36,713 nt of DNA from Clostridiaceae bacterium (GTDB taxonomy: Bacteria; Bacillota; Clostridia; Acetivibrionales; DUMC01). The notes under the pieces are model-generated. The model was not told the origin of the DNA. It worked only from the letters and a program-made list of their open reading frames with translations, and ran no database searches. The position numbers were made by a program, and so were the translations under genes. The stretch lies in contig DUMC01000191.1 in the NCBI GenBank assembly GCA_012840075.1, positions 1 through 36,713 on the forward strand, written 5' to 3'. Within the stretch, counting starts at the first letter, position 1. Each line of letters begins with the position of its first letter. This document shows, piece by piece, positions 28,502-36,605 of this stretch.

Positions 28502-29875
28502 TTATTTACCACTTGCTGTCTTGAATCTCTGGTAAGCTGCATTATAAAGATCAATCAATTCATTAACTCCAATCGCATCAAATCCTTTGAGAAAACTATC
28601 ATACTCGTCGAAAGATTTTTCCCCCATAATAAATGCATGTATATTTTCATCTACATATGTATCTATATCCCGGGTTAATTCCTGTACTCGTTTCAACTCC
28701 TCATCTGTAAAATGCAACACCGGTGGCTTTTTATCTCCACCATACTTAACTGCTATTTCATTACCGAGTAATGCCTGATGATCTGTTAAAGTTGCAAGAT
28801 AATGTTCAGGCATTAAAACAGTCGCCCAGGTGCTCACGCTGCCTACATAATTATTCAAAAAATCCAATAATGTTAGGGTAGGATGATTTAATACTTCTTC
28901 AGTATATACTGGTTTTCCGTCTTTCATGACATAAGTTTCGCCTTCTCTTCCGAAATCAACAAGCAACCTTCCCTCTTCACTATATAGATAGTCTATCATT
29001 TTAGTGATTTCAACTGCATATTTGGATTTGACGGTAATTACAGCACCACATGTAGGATCAATTTCATTATGCCTACCTAATATATTTCTTTCTCCTGTCG
29101 GTCCCTGTGGTGGTTTCATAGCAACAAATCCAGGATTTTTCCCGGCAGCCTCCAATAACCTATTAAATTTGGTCAAATATCCGGCATTTGAACCGAATGT
29201 ACATGCACCTATTTCTTGCACCGCTCTTGCTATTCCTTCATCTGTCCATCCGCTATTAATACTGAGATATTCCCTATCCAGCAATCCCTCTGAATAAAGC
29301 TTATTTAAATACATTAAAGCATCCTTATAGCGTGGGTCAATTGGACCATATTTAATTTCACCGTTTTCCACAAAGAAATCATTCTGATGTCCCGTTCCTC
29401 TGCTTCCCACGCCAAATGCCCAAATAAGAGGTCTAGGATCTAAAAATAGGGGGTATTTTTCAGGATACTTTTCTTTTATTGCCTTAAATACGTTATATAA
29501 ATCATCTGTAGTTTCAGGAATTTTCATACCTATTTGTGCTTCATATTCCTCTGAACTTACATGTTCCCAAACGACCTTAACACCTGTCCTAGCAACCTGT
29601 TCTTGCCAGAGTATTTGATCATTCCAGCTTTGTATTTCCGGTGCATCCGGTGACGGTACAAAATTAACCCAACCCCTAACGACAACAATATCTTTTCTTT
29701 CTACAGGTTCGGAACCTTTTTCATCTTTAGCATCTTCCCTTGTTGTTCCTGAAGGTTGGGTTTGGGTTTCGGTACTGCTTGCTTTATCACCTGTCCTCTG
29801 GCTGCATGATGTTAAAAATATACAAAAAACTAACGTAATAACAATGAAAGCATTAAATACAGCCCTCTTACCCAT
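28502..29875 (-). CDS. Sugar-binding lipoprotein of the ABC importer, probably internally deleted
   Basis: A lipoprotein signal peptide ends at LTSC, with Cys24 as the lipid-anchored residue, and a Thr/Ser/Glu-rich linker follows. The mature part matches the LplA-like family of extracellular solute-binding proteins. At residue about 116, VSSEEYEAQIG runs straight into MKIPETTDDLYNVFKAIKEK. In this family I would expect about 80-110 residues between those blocks, including the LMIASGDLPD-like segment and the first lobe. The protein is 457 residues against roughly 530-560 normally. The frame is open throughout, so it is an in-frame deletion and not a frameshift. Substrate binding may be lost or changed. 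The ATG has GGGAGG upstream. Confidence 0.85.
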   Translation of the reverse strand: MGKRAVFNAFIVITLVFCIFLTSCSQRTGDKASSTETQTQPSGTTREDAKDEKGSEPVERKDIVVVRGWVNFVPSPDAPEIQSWNDQILWQEQVARTGVKVVWEHVSSEEYEAQIGMKIPETTDDLYNVFKAIKEKYPEKYPLFLDPRPLIWAFGVGSRGTGHQNDFFVENGEIKYGPIDPRYKDALMYLNKLYSEGLLDREYLSINSGWTDEGIARAVQEIGACTFGSNAGYLTKFNRLLEAAGKNPGFVAMKPPQGPTGERNILGRHNEIDPTCGAVITVKSKYAVEITKMIDYLYSEEGRLLVDFGREGETYVMKDGKPVYTEEVLNHPTLTLLDFLNNYVGSVSTWATVLMPEHYLATLTDHQALLGNEIAVKYGGDKKPPVLHFTDEELKRVQELTRDIDTYVDENIHAFIMGEKSFDEYDSFLKGFDAIGVNELIDLYNAAYQRFKTASGK

Positions 29876-29923
29876 AACAACTCCTCCCTTTAATGAAATA
29901 TCTCTTAATATTTATCTTACGTG

Positions 29924-29978
29924 ATCATACTAATAAATTCATGGACTATTTTCAGGAAAAATCTTTAATATTTTCAGG
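29924..29978 (-). promoter_or_regulatory. Predicted activator site and promoter of the transporter genes
   Basis: Two identical 10-bp sequences, TATTTTCAGG, lie at 29947-29956 and 29969-29978 (22 bp apart, two helical turns). On the - strand the nearer one overlaps a weak -35 (AAAATA), and TATGAT (29929-29924) follows after 17 bases. Paired direct sites overlapping a poor -35 are typical of AraC-type activators. The YesN-type regulator encoded upstream is the obvious candidate. Confidence 0.6.
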
Positions 29979-29996
29979 TAAGAAGGTCTTAAAGCT

Positions 29997-31796
29997 TTAT
30001 TTAATTTTAGGTATTGTTACCTTAACACAGGTTCCTTCATTAACCTTGCTTTGAATTTCAACACCATATTCTGAACCGAAAATCAGTTTTATCCTCTGAT
30101 TAACATTCCTAATACCAATGCTACCTCTTTCTATGATATAATGATTTTTGTGACTAAAGTCATCAGCATTAATCATTTCCTTTAATTTGTTTAACTGTTC
30201 ATCTTTCATGCCTTTTCCATTATCAATTACCATAATAACTATTTGTTCACTATTACTTTGTATAACAATTTCTATAACTTTATCATCTTCTTTATCCTCG
30301 AATCCATGATAAATGGAGTTTTCAACCAGGGGTTGCAATATAAAACGGATTATTTTGCATTCCAATATATCTTCATCTAACTTTTTTATAATTTTAAATT
30401 CATTGTTATAACGTACATTCTGCAAGAATAAGTAATTGTCAACATGCATCAATTCATCTTTTATCATAACTAACTCACTGATATCTTTAATACTATAACG
30501 GAATATGTCTGCTAGTGCATAGGTCATGTCCATAATTTCTTGTGCTTGGTATACCTGCGCATAATAATTTATAGAATTCAAAGTATTGTATAAAAAGTGC
30601 GGGTTAATTTGTGCATGGAGGGTTTTTAGCTCAGCTTCCCGTTTTTCAATATTAACAATATAATTTTTTCGTATCATTTCTTTTAACTCCACAATCATCT
30701 TGTTAAGGACATTGGCTAAATGATTAAACTCTTTATAGCTCTTTATATCTAGTTTAGCATCTAACATTCCTTTTTCTATCTTAGATGCAAATTGTTCCAT
30801 TTTATATAAAGGTTTCAGTATGGTCCTTGCCAAATATCCGGATAATATAAGCGACAAGACCAACGAAACAATTACAAATATATAAGTAATATTATTAATA
30901 TTCTTTATCTCTTTTAGTATTTCCGAATAAGATAGTAAATTTATATAAGTCCATCCGACAAGAGATGATTTAAAAGCTTTTAACATATATTTTTCGCCAT
31001 CAATTTCTATAACATCTCGTTCATTATAAAAATCCTCTACATTGATTTGATTTAGTACACTATTTCTCGAGGGATTTGTAGAGAATATAATCTGTCCTTT
31101 TTCATCCAGGATGATAAATATACCCTTTTGCTCTCCTACTATTTTATTAACACTTTTTGTAATACTATTAAGATCAATCACAATAAACAGCAATCCAAGA
31201 TCTCTTGTTCTTATAGTATTTATGATCATTCTTCCTATTATTACTACCTTTTTATTCTTTACCCTTTCGGTGATGTTAAACCATTTTTCCGCATCCTCCA
31301 CCGAAATTGTCAAACTATACAATCCGTTTAATGTCTTTTCAAAAACTTCGCTTTTTGTTAGATCCAAACCTGATTTTATCGGTATCAATCCCTGTCTTAT
31401 ATAATATTCACCATTTTTATCTGAGAATAAAATACTCAGAATATCTCGATTATACTGAATCGACCCTCTCCATAAATAAAACGGAGCTAATATTTTTTCT
31501 TTGTAGTATTCATATGTCCAATTTGAATGACCATCCCATAAGTAATTTAATTGGTTTAACAAGGAATGTATCTCCGGATGATAGATTTGTAGCGTAATTT
31601 GCTCAAATTCTCTAAGATAACTTTCAATTTTTTCATTAACAGAAGTTATGATTAATTCTTCATACTGTATGGCTTTTTGCTCCAAAACATGTGAAAAATA
31701 AAAATGTGCGCATCCAAATAGAACACCTATAATTAATGTGATAACGACCATATATGATATAAACAACCAAAACTTTATACTTTCTGTACATTTCAC
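29997..31796 (-). CDS. YesM-type sensor histidine kinase
   Basis: This is a membrane kinase of 599 residues. Helix one is at about 10-34, followed by an extracellular sensing region to about 300, helix two at about 303-322, and a HAMP domain (KPLYKMEQFASKIEKG). The His_kinase motif INPHFLYNTLNSINYY carries the phospho-accepting His400. The ATPase has LQPLVENSIYHGF (N box), VIDNGKGM and GSIGIRNVNQRI. The start is a GTG inside the stop of the response regulator (GTGA overlap, four bases), with AGGAAGGG upstream, so the two are translationally coupled. It probably senses an extracellular carbohydrate or the loaded binding protein. Confidence 0.96.
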   Translation of the reverse strand: MKCTESIKFWLFISYMVVITLIIGVLFGCAHFYFSHVLEQKAIQYEELIITSVNEKIESYLREFEQITLQIYHPEIHSLLNQLNYLWDGHSNWTYEYYKEKILAPFYLWRGSIQYNRDILSILFSDKNGEYYIRQGLIPIKSGLDLTKSEVFEKTLNGLYSLTISVEDAEKWFNITERVKNKKVVIIGRMIINTIRTRDLGLLFIVIDLNSITKSVNKIVGEQKGIFIILDEKGQIIFSTNPSRNSVLNQINVEDFYNERDVIEIDGEKYMLKAFKSSLVGWTYINLLSYSEILKEIKNINNITYIFVIVSLVLSLILSGYLARTILKPLYKMEQFASKIEKGMLDAKLDIKSYKEFNHLANVLNKMIVELKEMIRKNYIVNIEKREAELKTLHAQINPHFLYNTLNSINYYAQVYQAQEIMDMTYALADIFRYSIKDISELVMIKDELMHVDNYLFLQNVRYNNEFKIIKKLDEDILECKIIRFILQPLVENSIYHGFEDKEDDKVIEIVIQSNSEQIVIMVIDNGKGMKDEQLNKLKEMINADDFSHKNHYIIERGSIGIRNVNQRIKLIFGSEYGVEIQSKVNEGTCVKVTIPKIK

Positions 31797-33349
31797 AGTA
31801 ATCCCTTCCTGTACCTGGCAGGGGACATTCCGGTGTATTTTTTAAAAACCCTGCTAAAATAGTTTGAATCTTCGTAACCTACTTTAAGAGCTACATCCGT
31901 TATTTTTGCATTCTCTACTCTTAATAAGGATTTGGCTTTTTCAATTCGTATCTCAGTTAAATAATCTAGATATGTTTTCCCAGTAACTTTTTTGAATACT
32001 TCGCAAAAATAAGTTGGACTCATATTTGCTATAGAGGAAATATAATCCAGAGATAAATCTTCAGAAAAGTGAATATTAATGTACTCTATGACTTTCTGTA
32101 TTCTTTTACCAGAATCTGAAGATTTGCTTAAGTTTATTTTTACTAAAATCTTTTCAATCTGACGAACCAGCCACTCTATTATTTCTTCTAAATTGTTAGA
32201 ACATGATATGATACTCTCTAATTCCTTAAGTGGTTGTTCATATATCCCATATTCATTAAATAATTGTTGAATGGTTGTTAATAAAATTCTTAGTATGTAC
32301 TCTAATTCTTCATAACGCTTAAAATGAATAGAATTGATATAATCCTTTAATAATATAGTAGATTTATAATCTCCAAGCAAAACATAGTCAAATAAGTCTG
32401 ATATATTAACTTGGTATTTAGTTCTTGATATGATGCTATTATTTTGTAATTCTATCGTCAATTTATCGTATTGTACTATCTTGTCAATTAAAGATGGATC
32501 AACAAGATGATGTCTAGCTGCTATAGTTGCTTCTACATATCTTTGATTCAACTGACATAAGTCTGAAAATACATGACTTGCTCCTATACATATTTTTAAA
32601 CCTATACCAGCAAAATATTGCCGTATATTTTTTAGAATTATGCTAACATCAAATTGTTCTGTTACATTACCTATTAACACAAATTCTATATCTGATATTT
32701 GAATATATAAAGCTTCATATTTTTTATAAGAAAATTTTTGCAAAATTAAATCTACACATTTATTTAATTCTACTAATCTATCAACCTGTTTATTATCTTC
32801 ACTGTTTTCTGGTATTCTTAATACAGAACAAAAATAAAGTGGATTAGACATATAGCTTTTTATTTTATCATATCTTATTTTTCTTTCCGTTATTTGATTG
32901 TTGTCAAACAACAATTCTTTTATAATTCCTTGGATTTTGATCCGATCCATATTTATCTTTTGATAATTTTCATTTTCTAATTCATCAATAACTTTTTCCA
33001 ATGCTGCATAAAGTTCGGATGCCTTTACCGGCTTAAGAACATAATCAAATGCTTTTACTTGAAATGCTTTTTTACAATACTCAAAATCGCTATATCCGCT
33101 AATCATTACAGCTTTCACCAAAGGATTATAATACTTCTGCACATGTTCAATAAGTTCAAAACCATCCATTCCTGGCATTTTGATATCTACAAGCATAATA
33201 TCCGGAACATTCTCAGAAAACTTTTGTAAGGCTTCTCTGCCAGATCTGGCTGTTATAATATTGAATTGATGTTTATCGTACTTAGATAAGAAATTTTTCA
33301 CACATTTAATGGACAGTATTTCATCATCAATTATTGCTAATGTATACAT
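31793..33349 (-). CDS. YesN-type response regulator with AraC DNA-binding domain
   Basis: The 518-residue protein has a receiver domain (1-120) with acidic residues D8 and D9, phosphorylation site D55 (MLVDIKMPG) and K106. A long middle region follows, and an AraC/XylS helix-turn-helix pair occupies about 415-517 (YISSIANMSPTYFCEVFKK and VGYEDSNYFSRVFKKYTGMSP). It is first in the island and overlaps the kinase gene by four bases. It should activate the downstream transporter genes, and a paired direct repeat before the lipoprotein gene fits as its site. The ATG is preceded by AAAAGGTG. Confidence 0.96.
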   Translation of the reverse strand: MYTLAIIDDEILSIKCVKNFLSKYDKHQFNIITARSGREALQKFSENVPDIMLVDIKMPGMDGFELIEHVQKYYNPLVKAVMISGYSDFEYCKKAFQVKAFDYVLKPVKASELYAALEKVIDELENENYQKINMDRIKIQGIIKELLFDNNQITERKIRYDKIKSYMSNPLYFCSVLRIPENSEDNKQVDRLVELNKCVDLILQKFSYKKYEALYIQISDIEFVLIGNVTEQFDVSIILKNIRQYFAGIGLKICIGASHVFSDLCQLNQRYVEATIAARHHLVDPSLIDKIVQYDKLTIELQNNSIISRTKYQVNISDLFDYVLLGDYKSTILLKDYINSIHFKRYEELEYILRILLTTIQQLFNEYGIYEQPLKELESIISCSNNLEEIIEWLVRQIEKILVKINLSKSSDSGKRIQKVIEYINIHFSEDLSLDYISSIANMSPTYFCEVFKKVTGKTYLDYLTEIRIEKAKSLLRVENAKITDVALKVGYEDSNYFSRVFKKYTGMSPARYRKGLL

Positions 33350-33764
33350 CAGAGAATCACCTTTTACTATAAATATAACGATAAAATAATATAAAAATTA
33401 ACCATCTGCTGCAATACCCTGAATAATCTGTGAACATTAACCTTATGAGTTATAATACTAATCATATGTTCAGATATGTTAATGTCTAAAAACTGTTTTA
33501 AAAGACATTTTTTAATATACTAGTAGCTAATTAAATTCTGTGCTTGCATGTACAATTTTACACTAAAACACTATATGTTTCAAGATAAAGAATACGCATG
33601 AGGTGTATAAAATATATGACCTATATATTGTAACACTGCCATCTTCTTTATAATATTTTATAATATTAGGTATACTTTTCACATATATGAATTAATATTC
33701 TAGTAGATTAAGTTAGAAATACCCAATTTTATTTACATTTATTCCTATTTAACATCTTTATTTT
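33350..33764. other. AT-rich gap at the island's upstream end
   Basis: About 415 bases must carry the regulator-kinase promoter. I find no gene, strong hairpin or clear -35/-10 pair. TCTAGTAG-like words near 33520 and 33700 recur, but mean little in such AT-rich DNA. Confidence 0.45.
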
Positions 33765-33956
33765 TTATGATGCATATGTCTCTTCAATTATATCTTCCCT
33801 ATTATTACTTTCATATTTAGTTCGAAGGGCTGCTATATATTTGGCTCCATCGATACTCCATCTCATCTCCGATAGCTTCATCTTTTGTTGTATTACTGTT
33901 TTGTGTGTTTTTTCTATTGCTCCGCTTCCCATATAATATCCTTTTTCCTTAAACAT
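33765..33956 (-). pseudogene. C-terminal remnant of a transposase
   Basis: Sixty-three residues resemble the extreme C-terminus of IS transposases. YYMGSGAIEKTHKTVIQQ provides a catalytic-type glutamate context, and MRWSIDGAKYIAALRTKYES follows. I recall this pattern from ISKra4- and ISLre2-like transposases and cannot decide between them. Reading upstream, the frame closes a few codons before MFKEKG, just short of the repeat cluster, so everything N-terminal is gone. It marks a past insertion at the border of the transport island. Confidence 0.6.
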
Positions 33957-33998
33957 CTTATAATCCCGACTTTAGTGGTTATCATCATAAACTTTAGT

Positions 33999-34165
33999 GA
34001 GACATGGGGACGGTTCTCTTGTCTGGGTGAGACATGGGGACGGTTCTCTTGTCTGTTTCTCTGAGTCAGACAGGAGGACAGACAAGGGCTAAGACATGGG
34101 CAGACATGGGGACGGTTCTTTTGTCTGTCCCCCTGAGTCAGACAAAAGAACCGTCCCCATGTCTA
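33999..34165. repeat. Cluster of REP-like GGGGACGGTTCT elements
   Basis: Copies read GAGACATGGGGACGGTTCTC and onward at 33999-34024 and 34029-34054. A degraded stretch follows. A third copy (34102-34127) and an inverted fourth copy (34139-34164) form a perfect 26-bp stem with an 11-base loop. The last base, 34165, touches the stop codon of the next gene. The core matches the elements at the dnaJ stop, with GACAT in place of GACAA. Confidence 0.9.
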
Positions 34166-34441
34166 TTAATTCAAAACGCTCTTTACCTGGTCAACAATTT
34201 TTGCTATAAAGTCCGAACTTGGCTTTAATTTATAGTTTAATATATTAATTTCAAATTTAGAGTTCTCATTTTCAAATGAAAAAACTTTGACTTTTGCATT
34301 GCTGGCCATAAGTTTGTTTATTGAATAGTCAGCAGCTATTACACCTGCTATGGTCAATATTAAGGACAAAAAAATGACTCTTCTGCACTTCCTTTTATAT
34401 TTTTTAATGCTTCTGTATCTTTCGCTTCTGCTCATCCTCAT
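34166..34441 (-). CDS. Small membrane-anchored protein of unknown function
   Basis: The protein has 91 residues. The first 22 are strongly basic (MRMSRSERYRSIKKYKRKCRR), then one hydrophobic helix (VIFLSLILTIAGVIAADYSI), then about 45 residues outside the membrane with alternating polar and hydrophobic residues. By the positive-inside rule the C-terminus faces outward. It lies downstream of spoIIP on the same strand, with 272 bases between, and may belong to the sporulation neighbourhood. I do not recognise the family. The ribosome site is weak (AAGAG), and an ATG two codons on is the alternative start. The stop is directly followed by a REP-like element. Confidence 0.65.
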   Translation of the reverse strand: MRMSRSERYRSIKKYKRKCRRVIFLSLILTIAGVIAADYSINKLMASNAKVKVFSFENENSKFEINILNYKLKPSSDFIAKIVDQVKSVLN

Positions 34442-34713
34442 ATTAATCTCTTAACCACCATTTCCTCAGAATCTTTATGTAAAAATTAAATGCGCGTCAA
34501 ATCCAGCCGCTTTAAATAATTTAAATAAGGTTTTGCCTTACTCCTTCCTGTCATTAGGTTATTATCCCCAAAGTTTATTATTTAATTCTATAAATTGTAT
34601 TTTAATTAATTAAACCCAGAACCTTTAGCAAAAAACGATTTACGGATAGTACATGAATGAGTAAAAGATTATGCAATAAATTATAAAATTGTATAATAAT
34701 CTTACTTATAATA

Positions 34714-36444
34714 TTATTTAATAACCTCACTAATTGCCCTAGCTAAATATTTCGTGCTCTCAATACATTCACTTAGTAAGTTGCCCTCTCCCCCTATTTC
34801 AACTATTAATGAACCGGAGGTAAAATGCTGGTTATACCTGTTATTACTTAAGTAAATGTGCCTTGCTATTCCCGGATTTTTGCTGTTAAGATTTTCCTGA
34901 AGCTTCAAAGCCAGTTTAAAATTTTCTTTCCAGTTTGGATGGTTAGTGCCTATGACGAACATAATTTGGGCTACATTTTTGCCGTCAATCTGTTTAACTA
35001 CTCTCAACTTAGGTTGGTCTTTCGATAGTCCGTCCCTGTGAATATCAAGAATAACTTTTATTGAGGGATAGCTTTTTAAATATCTTTCAATGGTATCATA
35101 AGCATTAATATAAGATTTATTATGGTCAGGAATATCATGTTCCGTTCCGTTATGAATTACATCAAATCCAAATCTTTTCAACTGCTCTGACAATTCATGT
35201 CCTACTCTTATTACATTTTCCTGAGGATTTCTGGAAAAAATAGGTGCGCCTCTTACATTTACATCCTCCAGTTTTTTTACAAAACTCTCGGAGGAATGGG
35301 TATGAAGGATTAAAATCTGCGGTCCTTTATCATCAAGTTTAAAATTTAGCGGCTCCTTTAAAAGCTTATTTATTTCACTGTCCGAAACTCTATAGTTTGT
35401 CATGTTCATTATGTTTATCTTCTGACCGCTCGAAATATTTTCCTTTGGCTCTTCTAATTTTTCTTCCTCTCCTTCATAATAGTAGTAGCTTATTATACCA
35501 TCCTCAACTTCTTCTATATTGTCACCCCGCCCATTCTTTACCTGTTTGTTACCCCTGGATGCCAAGTCTTCGCCCGTATCATAATCTGTGCTATTCTCTT
35601 CGCTTTTTCCGCTTTCGCCTGACTTACCGGAATTGTTCAAAGAGCCGGTTTCTTCATCATATTTGTAAAAACCATCTTCTTTATTATCTACCCAGTGTTC
35701 CCCAGCCAGAGACGGTATATACTCTTTTTCATAGTAAGTATACAAAAACGGAGATTGAGCGTTTAATATGGTTATCGGTATGCCTATATCAAAGCCAAAT
35801 ATATTTTTTATTAAAGCTTTAAGCTGCATAGATATCGGATTGCCTATATTACCGCTATTGTACGTAATATTTATAATTGGCAAAACATTGTTAAAGACTT
35901 CTTTAAATATCCGGGCTTCAGTATTTTTGATTAAATGGCCCAAACCATTTAAAAGAGAAAAATTGGCATTAGACAGCACAAAATTAACGGTATATAGGAT
36001 TATTGCACTTATTAGCAAATAAAGAATTGATTTTTTTAAGAGCCTGCTTTTATTAGTTCTATTGGAAAAGTAAAAATATGCATATTTGTAGGATGATCTG
36101 CCGTACGATTTTTTGTAATATCTGCTATAAGCTGATTTACTATATCTTTTTTTAATTGGTCGTTCATATGTATAATCGGATGCTGCTGTTTGAGCCCAAT
36201 TGTTTAAGAGTTCGTGCGTAGCATCAGATAAGCGGTCTGTTCTGACTGACAACCTATTTGTCCTATCAGACATTCTATCAATCAATTGATCCGCACCTAA
36301 AGAAGGTTCTCGTGAATTGAGATTTTTACTTAGGGATGTTCTTCTTCGGGATGTTCTTCTTCGAATAATAAATCTTTTTCTGAAGTTCTTAAATATTCTT
36401 TCTTTTAATGTCTTATGTGTTTTTATTTTAATTTTCCGTGCCAT
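34714..36444 (-). CDS. spoIIP: Stage II sporulation protein P with a long basic N-terminus
   Basis: SpoIIP cuts septal peptidoglycan (amidase and endopeptidase) during forespore engulfment, together with SpoIID and SpoIIM. The catalytic domain contains LILHTHSSESF (His381, His383, Glu386) and VILDIHRDG (His469), followed by the family C-terminal motifs. The single membrane helix is at about 139-157. In most SpoIIP proteins it is close to the N-terminus. Here about 135 strongly basic residues precede it, including a duplicated RRRTS, a DRxxRLS-type repeat (58-76) and a Tyr/Lys/Ser-rich part (92-125). Between helix and catalytic domain lies an acidic Ser/Gly/Glu linker. The ATG has GAGG upstream. 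Confidence 0.95.
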   Translation of the reverse strand: MARKIKIKTHKTLKERIFKNFRKRFIIRRRTSRRRTSLSKNLNSREPSLGADQLIDRMSDRTNRLSVRTDRLSDATHELLNNWAQTAASDYTYERPIKKRYSKSAYSRYYKKSYGRSSYKYAYFYFSNRTNKSRLLKKSILYLLISAIILYTVNFVLSNANFSLLNGLGHLIKNTEARIFKEVFNNVLPIINITYNSGNIGNPISMQLKALIKNIFGFDIGIPITILNAQSPFLYTYYEKEYIPSLAGEHWVDNKEDGFYKYDEETGSLNNSGKSGESGKSEENSTDYDTGEDLASRGNKQVKNGRGDNIEEVEDGIISYYYYEGEEEKLEEPKENISSGQKINIMNMTNYRVSDSEINKLLKEPLNFKLDDKGPQILILHTHSSESFVKKLEDVNVRGAPIFSRNPQENVIRVGHELSEQLKRFGFDVIHNGTEHDIPDHNKSYINAYDTIERYLKSYPSIKVILDIHRDGLSKDQPKLRVVKQIDGKNVAQIMFVIGTNHPNWKENFKLALKLQENLNSKNPGIARHIYLSNNRYNQHFTSGSLIVEIGGEGNLLSECIESTKYLARAISEVIK

Positions 36445-36466
36445 TTATCCTCACCTGTAGTAATAA

Positions 36467-36532
36467 AATTTAATATTAAGAAACTCATGTATTAACCATG
36501 AGCTTAATAATTTTGTTTCTTAACATTAAATT
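36467..36532. terminator. Inverted repeat in the spoIIP leader, possible lepB terminator
   Basis: Arms at 36467-36484 and 36515-36532 pair over 18 bases with one mismatch (core TTAAGAAAC/GTTTCTTAA). An inner CTCATG/CATGAG hairpin sits between them. It lies between the signal peptidase gene and spoIIP. The following T-run is poor, so it could be a weak terminator or a leader structure of spoIIP. Confidence 0.45.
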
Positions 36533-36605
36533 ATTATTCTCAGGTTAAGGATATTATGACAACAAATATATAACGAATTTATTACATGATAATTTAATTG
36601 TAAAG

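Noticed and set aside
33765-34165. Intact insertion sequence
   Set aside because: Only about 65 C-terminal residues of a transposase remain, and no terminal inverted repeats or target duplication can be defined.
34034-34228. + strand ORF beginning MGTVLLSVSLSQ
   Set aside because: It again reads through the GGGGACGGTTCT repeats and then antisense to the membrane protein gene; there is no ribosome site.
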